From: Saccharomonospora marina XMU15 | GTDB taxonomy: Bacteria; Actinomycetota; Actinomycetes; Mycobacteriales; Pseudonocardiaceae | Length of the DNA: 64,000 nt | Reading direction: 5' to 3' | Assembly: GCF_000244955.1 (NCBI RefSeq) | Contig: NZ_CM001439.1 | Location: 4,707,234-4,771,233 of the forward strand | Part shown: positions 53,991-63,347 of the stretch, in pieces | How positions within the stretch are numbered: position 1 is the stretch's first letter | Layout: every line of letters begins with the position of its first letter | Translations under genes and position numbers: made by a program | The notes under the pieces: generated by a model | Told to the model about the DNA's origin: nothing | What the model saw: only the letters and a program-made list of their open reading frames with translations | Database searches by the model: none

Positions 53991-55244
53991 ATGACCATCG
54001 CGTCAGACCTTTCGGAACAAGGTTTCCCGCTCCCGCCGGAACCGGACTTGACGCCGGCGGAGGTCGTCAAGCGGGCCGAGTCGATCGCGCCGACCCTTGT
54101 GAAGCGCCAGGCCGAGACCGAACAGCGCACCTACTACGCCGAGGACACACACCAGGCCTTCAGCGACGCCGGTTTCTACCGAATACTCGTGCCCAGACGC
54201 TACGGCGGCTACGAGTTCGACATCGAGACCTTTTTTCGCGTCGTCATGGCGCTGGCACGTGGTTGCCCTTCGACCGGGTGGATGTACTGCCTCGGTGCCA
54301 GTCACGCCTTGGTCGCGGCGACGTTCTTCGGCGAGCGAGCGCAGGCGGAGCTGTTTCGCACCGGCGAGTTCATCGCCCCCACCACGGTGGTTCCCAGCGG
54401 TTCCGCCGAGCAGGACGGCAACGGTGACTGGATCGTCAGCGGTTCCTGGCCGTATTCGTCCGGCGCGCCGTACTCCACGCACTCCATTCACCACACGCTC
54501 GTCTTCCCCTCGCCGGAAGAGCCGCCGCTGCCGATGATGTTCGTCGCACCGAGACAGACCTACCGCGTTCTAGACGACTGGGGACAGGAACTGGGCCTGA
54601 AAGGCACCGGCTCGCAGACGGTGACCTTCCAAAACGCTCGTATCCCCAGCTACTTCGCGGTACCGGGAATGCACCTCAGCGAGGCGCAGGTCACCGAGAG
54701 TACGCCCGGAAGGGCCTTGCACGGCAACCCGCAGTACGGCGGTGGTCCGCTTGGCTTCATGATGCTGGAGTCCGCCGCGCTCGCAGTCGGCATGGCTCAG
54801 GGCGCGCTGGACGCTTACGGCGAGCTCATGCGCTCCCGCACCACTCTCCTCCCACCGGTTCGCGGCAGAGCCGAGGACGTCGACTACCAGTTCTGGTACG
54901 GGGAGGCGGCCGGGTTGATCGACACCGCGGAGGCGGCGGTTTCCGGGGCGGCACGTCGATGGCGAGAGTTGGCCGAAAAGGGTCCAGCCTGGACAACCCG
55001 CGAGGCGGATCTTCGGATCACCGGGGTGTGTCGGCACGCCATCAAACTCGCGTGGCGGGCGGTCGAAAGCTATTTGTTCCCCACCGCCGGTTCCAGCTCG
55101 GTTCGTCACGGCGAACGCATCGAGCGGGTCTGGCGGGACATGTCGATGCAGCACACCCATGCCGGCCTGAGCGTTCTCGTCCCGACAGTGGCGACTCGCG
55201 AGCTCGCGCTGACCCGTTTCACCTCGGCCGAGGAGAACCCATGA
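53991..55244 (+). CDS. Second HsaA-like flavin-dependent monooxygenase
   Basis: A 417-aa protein from ATG 53991, chosen because AAGGA lies ~13 bases upstream and the family N-terminus begins there; the same frame is open for 1.8 kb upstream but antisense to the hydroxylase. Motifs: TYYAEDTHQAFSDAGFYRIL, PRRYGGYEFDIETFFRVV, GCPSTGWMYCLGASHALVA, GDWIVSGSWPYSSGAPYSTH and DDWGQELGLKGTGSQTV. Same fold and class as the protein at 47805, but from a different subgroup by inspection. Its stop overlaps the next start as ATGA. Confidence 0.85.
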   Translation: MTIASDLSEQGFPLPPEPDLTPAEVVKRAESIAPTLVKRQAETEQRTYYAEDTHQAFSDAGFYRILVPRRYGGYEFDIETFFRVVMALARGCPSTGWMYCLGASHALVAATFFGERAQAELFRTGEFIAPTTVVPSGSAEQDGNGDWIVSGSWPYSSGAPYSTHSIHHTLVFPSPEEPPLPMMFVAPRQTYRVLDDWGQELGLKGTGSQTVTFQNARIPSYFAVPGMHLSEAQVTESTPGRALHGNPQYGGGPLGFMMLESAALAVGMAQGALDAYGELMRSRTTLLPPVRGRAEDVDYQFWYGEAAGLIDTAEAAVSGAARRWRELAEKGPAWTTREADLRITGVCRHAIKLAWRAVESYLFPTAGSSSVRHGERIERVWRDMSMQHTHAGLSVLVPTVATRELALTRFTSAEENP

Positions 55245-56638
55245 CGACCTTCGAGGAAGCACCTCGGGCAAGCCTCGAGAAACTCATCGCATTACCCGGA
55301 CGGCAGGCGTACGACAAGTCGGTCCGGGTGTTCAACCTCGCCGCGGCGCCTGCGCCCGCCGCGGCGGCCACCGCGACCACAGTGGACGACGTCCGGACTG
55401 CCGTCAGGTACGCGAGGCAGGAAGGGCTCGGGGTGCGGATGCACTCGACGGGCCACGCCGCCGCGAGCGGCAGGCCGGTCGGCGCGGGAGACCTGCTGAT
55501 ACGTACGGAGCTGGAAGGCGGGGTGGAGATCGACACCGCGCGACGCATCGCGCGGGTCCCTGCCGGAACGCAGTGGGGCGCGGTCATCGACGCCGCGCAG
55601 CGGCACGGTCTCGCCGCGCCGCACGGCTCGTCCGGGCTGGTCGGTGTGGTCGGCTACCTGTTGCGGGGCGGCGTCAGCTTCTACGGCAGGGCGAAGGGCC
55701 TCGCAGTGAACTGCGTGCGAGCGATCGAGCTCGTCACCGCGGACGGACAGCTGCGCAGGGTGGACCTCAGCTCGGACCCGGAACTCTTCTGGGCACTGCG
55801 TGGTGGAGGGGGCGGCTTCGGCGTCGTCACGGCGGTGGACATCGAGCTGTTCGCGGCCACCTCGGTGGTCACCGGTGCGACCTACTGGTCAGCCGTCCAC
55901 GCGGACCGCATCCTGAGCAGGTGGCTACGGTGGTCCAGGAGCGCGCCGCCGGAGGCGACGACGGCGTTTCGGGTGATGAACCTGCCGCCCTTGCCGGAGA
56001 TCCCAGCCGCGCTGACCGCCGGTCCGGTCGTCTGCGTCGATGGCGCCGTCCTCGGTTCTCCTGGGACCGACGGGGCGCAGCGGATCGCCGACGAGCTGCT
56101 GAACCCGCTACGTGAAGTCGGCGAGGCGCTGGTCGACACCTGGCATGCGGGTCGTCCCTCTGCCGTGGCGCAGACCCACATGGACCCCACCGAACCGTTC
56201 CCCATGTACGGCGATCACCTCCTGCTCGACGAGCTCGACGCGGATGGCGCGGCGGAGTTCCTGCGACTGGTCGGCATCGGTTCCGGTTCGCCGCTGGTCA
56301 ATGCGGAACTGCGGCAGCTCGGCGGCGCCCTTTCGGTGCCGCCGGACACCGGCGGCGCGCTCGCCTCCCTCGACGCCCGCTTCGCCTACATGGGCGGCGG
56401 CGTTCCGTTCGAACCGGTCACCGTCGATGACATCCATGCCCACTGCGCGGCCGTACGTGAAGTACTCGAACCCTGGAACACCGGCTGGACGGCTCCGACG
56501 TTCATCGATCACTACGCACAACCGCAGGCCCATCTCAGCGCGGAGACAGTCGCCGCCGTGGACGAAATTCGGCGCCGGATCGATCCTGCGGGCCTGTTTC
56601 GCGGCGACATCGCGACCAATGCGACGGCACTGTCGTGA
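55241..56638 (+). CDS. FAD-linked oxidase, berberine bridge enzyme-like
   Basis: A 465-aa PCMH-type FAD protein, ATGA-coupled to the upstream monooxygenase. FAD-binding landmarks: DDVRTAVRYARQEGLGVRM, the histidyl-flavin site STGH (His72), GTQWGAVIDAAQRHGL and ALRGGGGGFGVVTAVD. The second flavin attachment site of BBE-like enzymes (G-x-C-x-x-V-G) reads GSSGLVG, with Ser131 replacing Cys, so only a single covalent link is predicted. The C-terminal motif around YAQPQ is a normal FAD contact region. The family oxidises alcohols or forms C-C bonds; similar genes occur in nine-membered enediyne clusters, role unproven. Confidence 0.9.
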   Translation: MTTFEEAPRASLEKLIALPGRQAYDKSVRVFNLAAAPAPAAAATATTVDDVRTAVRYARQEGLGVRMHSTGHAAASGRPVGAGDLLIRTELEGGVEIDTARRIARVPAGTQWGAVIDAAQRHGLAAPHGSSGLVGVVGYLLRGGVSFYGRAKGLAVNCVRAIELVTADGQLRRVDLSSDPELFWALRGGGGGFGVVTAVDIELFAATSVVTGATYWSAVHADRILSRWLRWSRSAPPEATTAFRVMNLPPLPEIPAALTAGPVVCVDGAVLGSPGTDGAQRIADELLNPLREVGEALVDTWHAGRPSAVAQTHMDPTEPFPMYGDHLLLDELDADGAAEFLRLVGIGSGSPLVNAELRQLGGALSVPPDTGGALASLDARFAYMGGGVPFEPVTVDDIHAHCAAVREVLEPWNTGWTAPTFIDHYAQPQAHLSAETVAAVDEIRRRIDPAGLFRGDIATNATALS

Positions 56639-56656
56639 CCGGATGAGGGACACACG

Positions 56657-58618
56657 ATGACCAATCCATTCGACGACGACAGCGGCACCTTCGTCGTGCT
56701 GATCAACAAGGCAGGGCAGCACAGTCTTTGGCCTGCCCAGTTGCGGGTGCCTGCCGGATGGACCGCCGTTCACGGCCCTGACGGCAGGCAACGGTGTATC
56801 CACTACGTTGACGCGCACTGGCCGGACATCCGTGTCATCGGTCCCGACGAGACCGAAAACTGCTCCGAAGTCGTCCACCGGCGGTTCACCCGCCAGGCCG
56901 AGCGCACGCCCGATGCCGTCGCCGTGGTCTCCGGCGACGCCCGATTGACCTATCGGGAGCTCGACGAGCGATCGAATCGGCTCGCCAACCACCTGCTCGA
57001 ACTCGGTGTGTCCACCGAGGACCCGGTCGCCGTGCTCATCGACCGATCGATCGAGTTGATCGTCGCGACGCTCGCCGTACTCAAGGCCGGCTGCTACTAC
57101 CTCCCGCTGCACACCGCTCACCCACCTGCCCGGATGCAATGGATGATGGACCAGGCAGGCCGTCCGGTGCTGCTGACCGATGAAGGCTGGCGCGTCCGCG
57201 GGATCCCCGAGGCAGGCGAGGTTGTCGTCGTCGACTCCGACGATCGATGGCAGGCCGCACCGGCCACCGACCCTGCCGTGAACGTCCACTCGCATCGGCT
57301 CGCATACGTGATGCACACGTCCGGCTCTACCGGCGAGCCCAAGGGCGTCGCGGTCACGCACCGCGACGTGCTCGGCCTGGCCTTCGACAGCGCGTGGGAC
57401 CCAGCCAACCACGAACGAGTGCTCATGCTGGCTCCATATGCTTTCGACCCGTCGACCTACGAACTCTGGGTGCCGCTGCTTCACGGCGGCAGGCTCGTCG
57501 TCGCCCCGCCGGGCGAACTCGAACTCGATACCATTCGACGGCTCGCCCACGACCAGCAGATCACCGGTCTGAACCTGGCAGCGGGGCTGTTCCGGCTCGT
57601 GGCCGAGGAAATACCTGAAGCGTTGGCGGGTGTGCGAGAAGTGGTGACCGGCGGCGACGTCGTGTCGCTCACCGCGGTCGGCCGGGTCCTGGAGACCAAC
57701 CCCGCCGCCGTCGTTCGCATCCTCTACGGGCCGACGGAAGTCACCCTCGCGGCGACGCAGCTGGCCATCACAGCACTCGACCAGGTCAGCGCACGCGTGC
57801 CGATCGGCCGCCCCATGGACCATATGCGCGTACACGTTCTCGATCACAGCCTCACACCGGTGCCCGACGGAGAGCTGGGCGAGATATACATCGCAGGCCT
57901 GGGAGTCGCCAGAGGCTATATCGGCAAACCCGGCATGACGGCGGAGCGCTTCGTCGCCGACCCGTTCACCGGCGACGGGCAACGCATGTATCGCACCGGT
58001 GATCTCGGTCGCCGGACGGCGGACGGTCAGCTCGACTTCGCCGGGCGCACCGACGACCAGGTCAAGATCCGTGATTTTCGAGTGGAGCCCGCCGAGGTCG
58101 AGGCGGCGCTGGCCTGCCAGCCCGGCGTGGCACAGGCCGTCGTCGTTCCCCGCCGGGTTCAAGCAGGCGACACCCGGCTCGCGGCGTTCCTCGTGCCCGA
58201 GGCAGGCACGTTGGACGTCAGCCGCGTGCGGGCCGCTGCGGCGGCGACACTACCCGCGTACCTGGTCCCCACCGAGTTCACCGTCGTCGACCAGCTCCCG
58301 CTGACCCCCAACCACAAGATCGACCGCGCCGCCCTCCTCGCGCTCGAACCCACCCAGAGCACATCACCTTCCACCCAACCGCTGACAGCCGAACAGGATG
58401 TGCTGTGCCGGTTGTTCGCCGAAACGCTGGGCTGTCCACGCGTGGACCCGCGGGACAACTTCTTCGACCTGGGAGGGCAGTCGATCCTCGGCATGCGGTT
58501 GATCAGCCGGATCGAGACCGCACTCGGCGCGCGACTGGCGATCGCGGACCTCTTCAACGCCCCCACCGTTGCCGAGATCGCGAAACTGATCCCCGCCCGG
58601 CGAGAAGGTGCCGCGTGA
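56657..58618 (+). CDS. NRPS loading protein: MbtH-adenylation-PCP fusion
   Basis: A 653-aa protein with GAGGGA before its ATG. Residues 1-65 are a complete MbtH domain (NPFDDDSGTFVVLINKAGQH, SLWPAQLRVPAGWT); about 75-560 an adenylation domain (YVMHTSGSTGEPKGV, LYGPTEVTLAAT, YRTGDLGRR, NHKIDRAAL); about 575-645 a PCP with Ser609 (DLGGQSILG). By hand alignment the specificity residues read D-P-Y-N-V-G-L-L-A, a pattern closest to arylglycine/aromatic pockets. A built-in MbtH would make the A domain self-sufficient. It probably activates a tyrosine-, beta-tyrosine- or aryl-acid-like unit for hydroxylation and transfer. Confidence 0.92.
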   Translation: MTNPFDDDSGTFVVLINKAGQHSLWPAQLRVPAGWTAVHGPDGRQRCIHYVDAHWPDIRVIGPDETENCSEVVHRRFTRQAERTPDAVAVVSGDARLTYRELDERSNRLANHLLELGVSTEDPVAVLIDRSIELIVATLAVLKAGCYYLPLHTAHPPARMQWMMDQAGRPVLLTDEGWRVRGIPEAGEVVVVDSDDRWQAAPATDPAVNVHSHRLAYVMHTSGSTGEPKGVAVTHRDVLGLAFDSAWDPANHERVLMLAPYAFDPSTYELWVPLLHGGRLVVAPPGELELDTIRRLAHDQQITGLNLAAGLFRLVAEEIPEALAGVREVVTGGDVVSLTAVGRVLETNPAAVVRILYGPTEVTLAATQLAITALDQVSARVPIGRPMDHMRVHVLDHSLTPVPDGELGEIYIAGLGVARGYIGKPGMTAERFVADPFTGDGQRMYRTGDLGRRTADGQLDFAGRTDDQVKIRDFRVEPAEVEAALACQPGVAQAVVVPRRVQAGDTRLAAFLVPEAGTLDVSRVRAAAAATLPAYLVPTEFTVVDQLPLTPNHKIDRAALLALEPTQSTSPSTQPLTAEQDVLCRLFAETLGCPRVDPRDNFFDLGGQSILGMRLISRIETALGARLAIADLFNAPTVAEIAKLIPARREGAA

Positions 58619-58655
58619 ACGTGGCAGTGGACCAAGAACACAACGAGGAGCGAAT

Positions 58656-60005
58656 GTGACCGACGAGCGAGCAGGCGACCGTGTGCCACTCACCCTCAAC
58701 CAGCTGTTTCTCGGTGCCTTCGACGAAGGTGCCGAGACGGGGCCGATCGGCCTCCGATATCACCTGGCGGACGGTTGGCTGGTGCATGGTCCGATCGACA
58801 CCGATACACTGCGCGCCGCGTTGGACGACGTGGTCGCGCGGCATGAAGCCTTGCGTACCTCGGTGGTACATCACGACGACGGCGGATACCAGCTGGTCCA
58901 CCCTCCGATGCCTGCGCGGCTGGAGGTCGTCGACCTGACCGATGTCGCCCCTGCCGACCGGGAGCGACGGGCCGAGGAGTTGCTGAACGAGATCGAGTCG
59001 CGCGAGTTCGACGTGCGTGAGTTGCCACTGATACGTGCCGTTCTCGGACGTTTCGACGACCGGGAGTCGGTACTCGTCCTGCTGTGTCACCACACCGCGG
59101 TCGACGGCTGGTCCGTGCGCACGGTGATCAGCGATCTGGCGAAACTGTACGCGGCGAGACATGGACACGGCGTCTCGCTGCCGACCCCCCGGCAGTACCG
59201 GGACTTCGCCTACTGGCAGCGAAGTGTGGCACCGACGGAACTGGAGCGGCCGTTGGCGTACTGGCGTGAGCAACTGCGTGACGCGCGGGTATCCGTACTG
59301 CGAGCCGACCATCCTCGCTCAGCCGGCCTGCCGCAGGCCACCGCCGTACACCGCTTCGAGCTCGCGCCCGACGTCATCGCCGCGGTCGAAAGGCTGTCCA
59401 GAACGACGCGCAGCTCCCCGTTCATGGTGCTGCTCGCGGCGTTCTACGTGATGCAGCACCGCCTCACCGGCGACACCGACCTTGTAGTGCCGACCTTCAC
59501 GCCAGGCAGGCCCGAAGCGTTCGAGAAGACGGTAGGCACCTTCTTCAACTTCCTGCCGATGCGCACCGATCTCACCGATGTCACGAGCTTCCGTGATGCT
59601 CTCCAGCGCACGCGAAAGACCTGCCTGGACGCCTACTCCAACGACATTCCCACGGTGCACATATTCGGCGAGGCCCCTGAACTCATGGCGCCCGCGATGA
59701 CCGACGACGGCGTGGCATTCGTTTTCCAGGTCTTCTTGATACCGGATGTGATGCATGGTGAACGGGTCGGCGACCTCGAGCTGACCGAGATCCACGACCG
59801 GCTCATCTCACAACCGGTGGGATCGGACGTGCCGGGCGCACTGTGGACGGTGAACCTTGACCCTGCTGGAAAGGGTATCGGCAGCCTGCAGTTCAACACC
59901 AACCTGCTGGACGAACCGACCATGGTCGGCCTCGCCACCGAGTACTGCCGGCTGTTGAAGGAATTGGTCACCGCACCGGACGCCCACCTGGCAGTTGCAG
60001 GCTAG
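58656..60005 (+). CDS. Free-standing NRPS condensation enzyme (SgcC5-like)
   Basis: A 449-aa single C domain from GTG 58656 with an AGGAG site. The catalytic motif is HHTAVDG (His145, His146, Asp150, Gly151); other core motifs are RHEALRTS, YRDFAYWQR and VGTFFNFLPMRTDL. SgcC5 in C-1027 joins the PCP-bound beta-amino acid to the enediyne core as an ester. A similar acceptor here would be a core hydroxyl. It follows the MbtH-A-PCP gene by 37 bp. Confidence 0.92.
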   Translation: MTDERAGDRVPLTLNQLFLGAFDEGAETGPIGLRYHLADGWLVHGPIDTDTLRAALDDVVARHEALRTSVVHHDDGGYQLVHPPMPARLEVVDLTDVAPADRERRAEELLNEIESREFDVRELPLIRAVLGRFDDRESVLVLLCHHTAVDGWSVRTVISDLAKLYAARHGHGVSLPTPRQYRDFAYWQRSVAPTELERPLAYWREQLRDARVSVLRADHPRSAGLPQATAVHRFELAPDVIAAVERLSRTTRSSPFMVLLAAFYVMQHRLTGDTDLVVPTFTPGRPEAFEKTVGTFFNFLPMRTDLTDVTSFRDALQRTRKTCLDAYSNDIPTVHIFGEAPELMAPAMTDDGVAFVFQVFLIPDVMHGERVGDLELTEIHDRLISQPVGSDVPGALWTVNLDPAGKGIGSLQFNTNLLDEPTMVGLATEYCRLLKELVTAPDAHLAVAG

Positions 60006-60239
60006 ACTCTCGCGCGGCGTTGGCGCGGCGTTGCAGGAGCGCGTTGTGGCGCGTGGAATCCCTACCTGCCGTCGCCGCTCTCGCCGCCGCTGAGGTGCCC
60101 CCTCGGGCAGCACTGCGCGCCAAGGCGGCCGCGGGCGGATTCGACGGCGCGGCGGCGGCTTCGCACCGGTCACCGCTCACGGGGAGAGCAGGCTACGGCT
60201 GTACCGAACCGCTCACGGCGGTGACCAGGCAGGCCGTCG

Positions 60240-61652
60240 CTAGCTGCCTACCGGGTCCGCGTCACCGGTACGGTCATCGCGGTCGCCCTGCGCGCCCGCA
60301 CCGGGGGCGGCACCAGCGGTGTCGCCTGCGACGGTCTCCACATCCGTGACATCGCCCTCCCCGTCGGCGTCCTTGTCGCTGTCCCTGTCCTTGTCGCTGC
60401 CCCTGTCGGCCGTGCCCTCTTCGCCCTTACCTGCGTCGAAGAGCTTCAACGACGGGATGAAGAAGACGACCAGCGCCATCACCGCATAGCAGACCAGTAC
60501 AACCACCAAGGCATGCCGCGCCGCGGTGGCGCTGATCAGCCAGCCGAAGAGAATCGAAGAGACGGGCACCGCCGCACCCATGATCGCAGCCGCGGCGCCG
60601 TTCACCCGGCCGAGCAAGTTCTCCGGAGTCCGCTCGTAATACGCGGTGAAGACGATCGGTGCAAGGCCCGCGGCAACCAGCCCCATCAGGAACGAGACGG
60701 CAATGGCCAGCAGTGAACCGGGTTCGACGAGCAGCAACGTCGAAAACACCAGCGTCGACGCGACATTGGTCAGCAGGAACCACCGGTACGCCGACACCTT
60801 CGTCGAGATCATCGCGAACAGCAGGCCACCCACGATGCCACCGATCGCCTGAGCACCGAGGAAGAAGCCCAGTCGCTCCGCGCCCTGATCCGCGAACACG
60901 AACCACGACGGGTAGATGATCGAGGCAAGCGGGAAGTGCAACCCCGTGTTCACCACGAGCACGAGCGTGATCGGCTTGAGTAGCGGTTCCCTCAGCAGGA
61001 ACGTGAAGCCCTCGAGCATGTCCCGCCAGGCCTGACGTGCGGTGAGCGGGTGCTCGTAAACGATGTGCTGCTTGCGCACCCCGCCGATCAGCACGAACGA
61101 CAGCATGAACAATGCGCTGACCACGACGAGCGCCATACTCTCGCTGAAGATCGCGACCAGCAGGCCCGCCGCCATGGGCCCGACGAAGTTCGCCGTGTTC
61201 TGCAACGCCTCCTGCAAGCTCGTGGCCCGGACGAGCGGCACGTCGTCGGCTTCGGCGGCCCTCGGCACGAGTGTGTCCTTGCCGATGGCACCCGCGCCGT
61301 CGAACAGGGTTCCCAGGATCTGGGTCGTGATGACGAGCCAGATCGGCAGGAAGTCGAACAGCAACGTGATCGGCAGAATGAGCACGGTCACGAAACTCGC
61401 CGCGTCGGAGATGAGAGCCGCCCTGCGGCCGCCGATCCGATCGGAGATGACCCCGCTCGCCAATGTCCCCACCAACGAGGCTGCCCCGACCGCGAAGGCG
61501 ACGCCACCGGCGTTGAGCGCGCTGCCGGTCCGGCTGAGCACCAACCACGGGATGACGAGCCCGACCATTCCGTTGGACAGCGTGGACAACGACTGCGAAG
61601 AAATGACCCGCACCAACTGTTCGGCGCGGGCCACTCGCAGCAGTCCGTTCAT
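60240..61652 (-). CDS. MFS exporter with acidic C-terminal tail
   Basis: A 470-aa transporter with GGAGGAAT before ATG. About 12 spans, with loop 2-3 SDRIGGRRAALISD, typical of the MFS_3/macrolide-efflux-like group. The last ~65 residues are a low-complexity acidic tail (repeated DKDRDSDKDADG-type) in the cytoplasm. A second exporter in the cluster could handle export of a different form or an intermediate. It is divergent from the glycosyltransferase. Confidence 0.88.
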   Translation of the reverse strand: MNGLLRVARAEQLVRVISSQSLSTLSNGMVGLVIPWLVLSRTGSALNAGGVAFAVGAASLVGTLASGVISDRIGGRRAALISDAASFVTVLILPITLLFDFLPIWLVITTQILGTLFDGAGAIGKDTLVPRAAEADDVPLVRATSLQEALQNTANFVGPMAAGLLVAIFSESMALVVVSALFMLSFVLIGGVRKQHIVYEHPLTARQAWRDMLEGFTFLLREPLLKPITLVLVVNTGLHFPLASIIYPSWFVFADQGAERLGFFLGAQAIGGIVGGLLFAMISTKVSAYRWFLLTNVASTLVFSTLLLVEPGSLLAIAVSFLMGLVAAGLAPIVFTAYYERTPENLLGRVNGAAAAIMGAAVPVSSILFGWLISATAARHALVVVLVCYAVMALVVFFIPSLKLFDAGKGEEGTADRGSDKDRDSDKDADGEGDVTDVETVAGDTAGAAPGAGAQGDRDDRTGDADPVGS

Positions 61653-61966
61653 CGGTATTCCTCCCGAAACAAGGCAGGATTGTCATCGAGCCCGACAAGC
61701 GACCGGCAACGGCGACACGATGATAGTGCAGGTTCATCACTGGTCGAACCACTCGCCAGGATTGAGCAACCTCGGATAAAGCCGCCCGATCGCCGACGCT
61801 GTTCGACCCGAGCGATCCGGACGCCGCAGCGCATTCCCACCCGGGACAGCCTCGGGATCGAGCGGCGTCGTCCAGCCTCGGCGGGCACTGAGCAATCTGC
61901 GAGAAGGCCGTCAGCCGATCGTGGGAGAAAATGCCGGAGGAGTTGCGCAATACCGGAGGTCGGCCG
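61653..61966. other. Divergent control region, 314 bp
   Basis: It lies between the MFS exporter and the glycosyltransferase. No gene and no convincing operator repeat was found; a single weak pair ttcatcac-tggtcgaa near 61735 is too imperfect to annotate. Confidence 0.35.
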
Positions 61967-63250
61967 ATGCGGGTTCTGTTCGTGATCAGCCCTGCGAAGA
62001 CACACCTGTACTCGGTCACACCACTGGCCTGGGCCATGCGGACAGCTGGTCACGAGGTACGAGTTGCCAGTCAGGTCGAACCGACCCTGCTGTCACTGGA
62101 TGACATCGCCGCCACCGGCCTGCACGGCGTGTCGATCGGCCCACCCGCGAGCCTTCCCACAATCGTGGATGACGCCATCTCGAAGTGGGACATGAGCAAC
62201 GCGCCCCCGTATGTTCCGGGCCAGCAGTCCGTACAGGAGGACTACGCGAAGGACGATCCGCTCGCCGAGCTCACGATGCTGGTGGAGCACGCATACCCGA
62301 CCTTCGGCCCGGATTCGGTGATCGACGACTTCGTCCGCCTGACCCGAAGCTGGAAACCCGATCTGGTCGTCTGGGACGGCACGGTGCTGCCTTACGTCGG
62401 ACCGATCGGCGCGCTCGCATGCGGCGCGGCGCACGCGAGGATCATGTTCGGCACCGACGCGTTCGTACAGTTGCGCGACGCCGCTCGCCGGCAGCGACCG
62501 GACCTCGACCCGGTCCGCGACGGCATGGGGCCTGTACTGGACAGGTACGGCCTCGACTACACCGACGACCTTCCTGTCGGGCAGTGGACGATCAACAGCA
62601 TGCCGCCGTGGACCTGGCGTCCGGCAGGCATGTCCTACCTCGATATGCGCCCGATCGCGTTCAACGGCCCACACCCGGTGCCGGAATGGGTATACGAGCC
62701 GGCGCCACGACGGCGAGTCTGTATCAGCCTCGGGACGTCGGCGCAGCTGACGGGCTCGGGAGCTTCGGCCGCGGACCTACTCGAAGCGGTCGCCGACCTC
62801 GACGTCGACGTGATCGCGACCCTCGACCGCAACCAGTTGGCCGGCGTCGCGGCCGTGCCGGACAATGTCCACGCGGTTGACTTCGTGCCACTGACCGCAC
62901 TGCTCGGCAGCTGCGCGGCGATCGTGCACCACGGCGGCTCGGGGACGGTTACGTCGGCGCTCGAGAACGCCGTGCCGCAGTTGATCGTGCCGAGTGACCT
63001 CGGTGGCCAGAAGTGGTGGGCACCCGTAGCCCATGCCAACGGCATCGAGGCAAGAGGCGCGGGTCACTACGTGTGCGACACGCCGCAGTTGACAGGGGCG
63101 ATCCTGCGCGACCACCTGGTCAAGGTGCTGCAGGACCCCTCGTACGCGGAGAACGCGGCCGAACTGCGCACCGAGCTGTTTTCGGTGCCCAGTCCCAACG
63201 ACGTCGTGCCGGAGATCGTGCGCCTGACCGAGGAGTATCGACCCCGCTGA
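61967..63250 (+). CDS. GT1-family glycosyltransferase
   Basis: A 427-aa GT-B enzyme; ATG 61967 is chosen because GGAGGT lies 7 bases upstream (an ATG at 61931 is less well placed). It opens MRVLFVISPAKTHLYSVTPL and has the C-terminal nucleotide-sugar motif HHGGSGTVTSALENAVPQLI with GGQKWW after it. It resembles CalG/SgcA6/EryCIII-type transferases that attach TDP-deoxysugars. The acceptor is probably the enediyne core. No deoxysugar synthesis genes lie in the window, so they may be further right. Confidence 0.9.
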   Translation: MRVLFVISPAKTHLYSVTPLAWAMRTAGHEVRVASQVEPTLLSLDDIAATGLHGVSIGPPASLPTIVDDAISKWDMSNAPPYVPGQQSVQEDYAKDDPLAELTMLVEHAYPTFGPDSVIDDFVRLTRSWKPDLVVWDGTVLPYVGPIGALACGAAHARIMFGTDAFVQLRDAARRQRPDLDPVRDGMGPVLDRYGLDYTDDLPVGQWTINSMPPWTWRPAGMSYLDMRPIAFNGPHPVPEWVYEPAPRRRVCISLGTSAQLTGSGASAADLLEAVADLDVDVIATLDRNQLAGVAAVPDNVHAVDFVPLTALLGSCAAIVHHGGSGTVTSALENAVPQLIVPSDLGGQKWWAPVAHANGIEARGAGHYVCDTPQLTGAILRDHLVKVLQDPSYAENAAELRTELFSVPSPNDVVPEIVRLTEEYRPR

Positions 63251-63347
63251 AGCGGCCGAGCACGGTGGCACCGCCGCGGTTGGTGAGCGGGCTGGACGCG
63301 GAATCGCTGAGCCTGCGGCGGCCAGTTCCGTACCGGGCGACCCGGAC

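Noticed and set aside
56108-58162. 684-codon open frame on the minus strand
   Set aside because: Antisense to the FAD oxidase and the MbtH-A-PCP gene; the protein has no recognisable domain.
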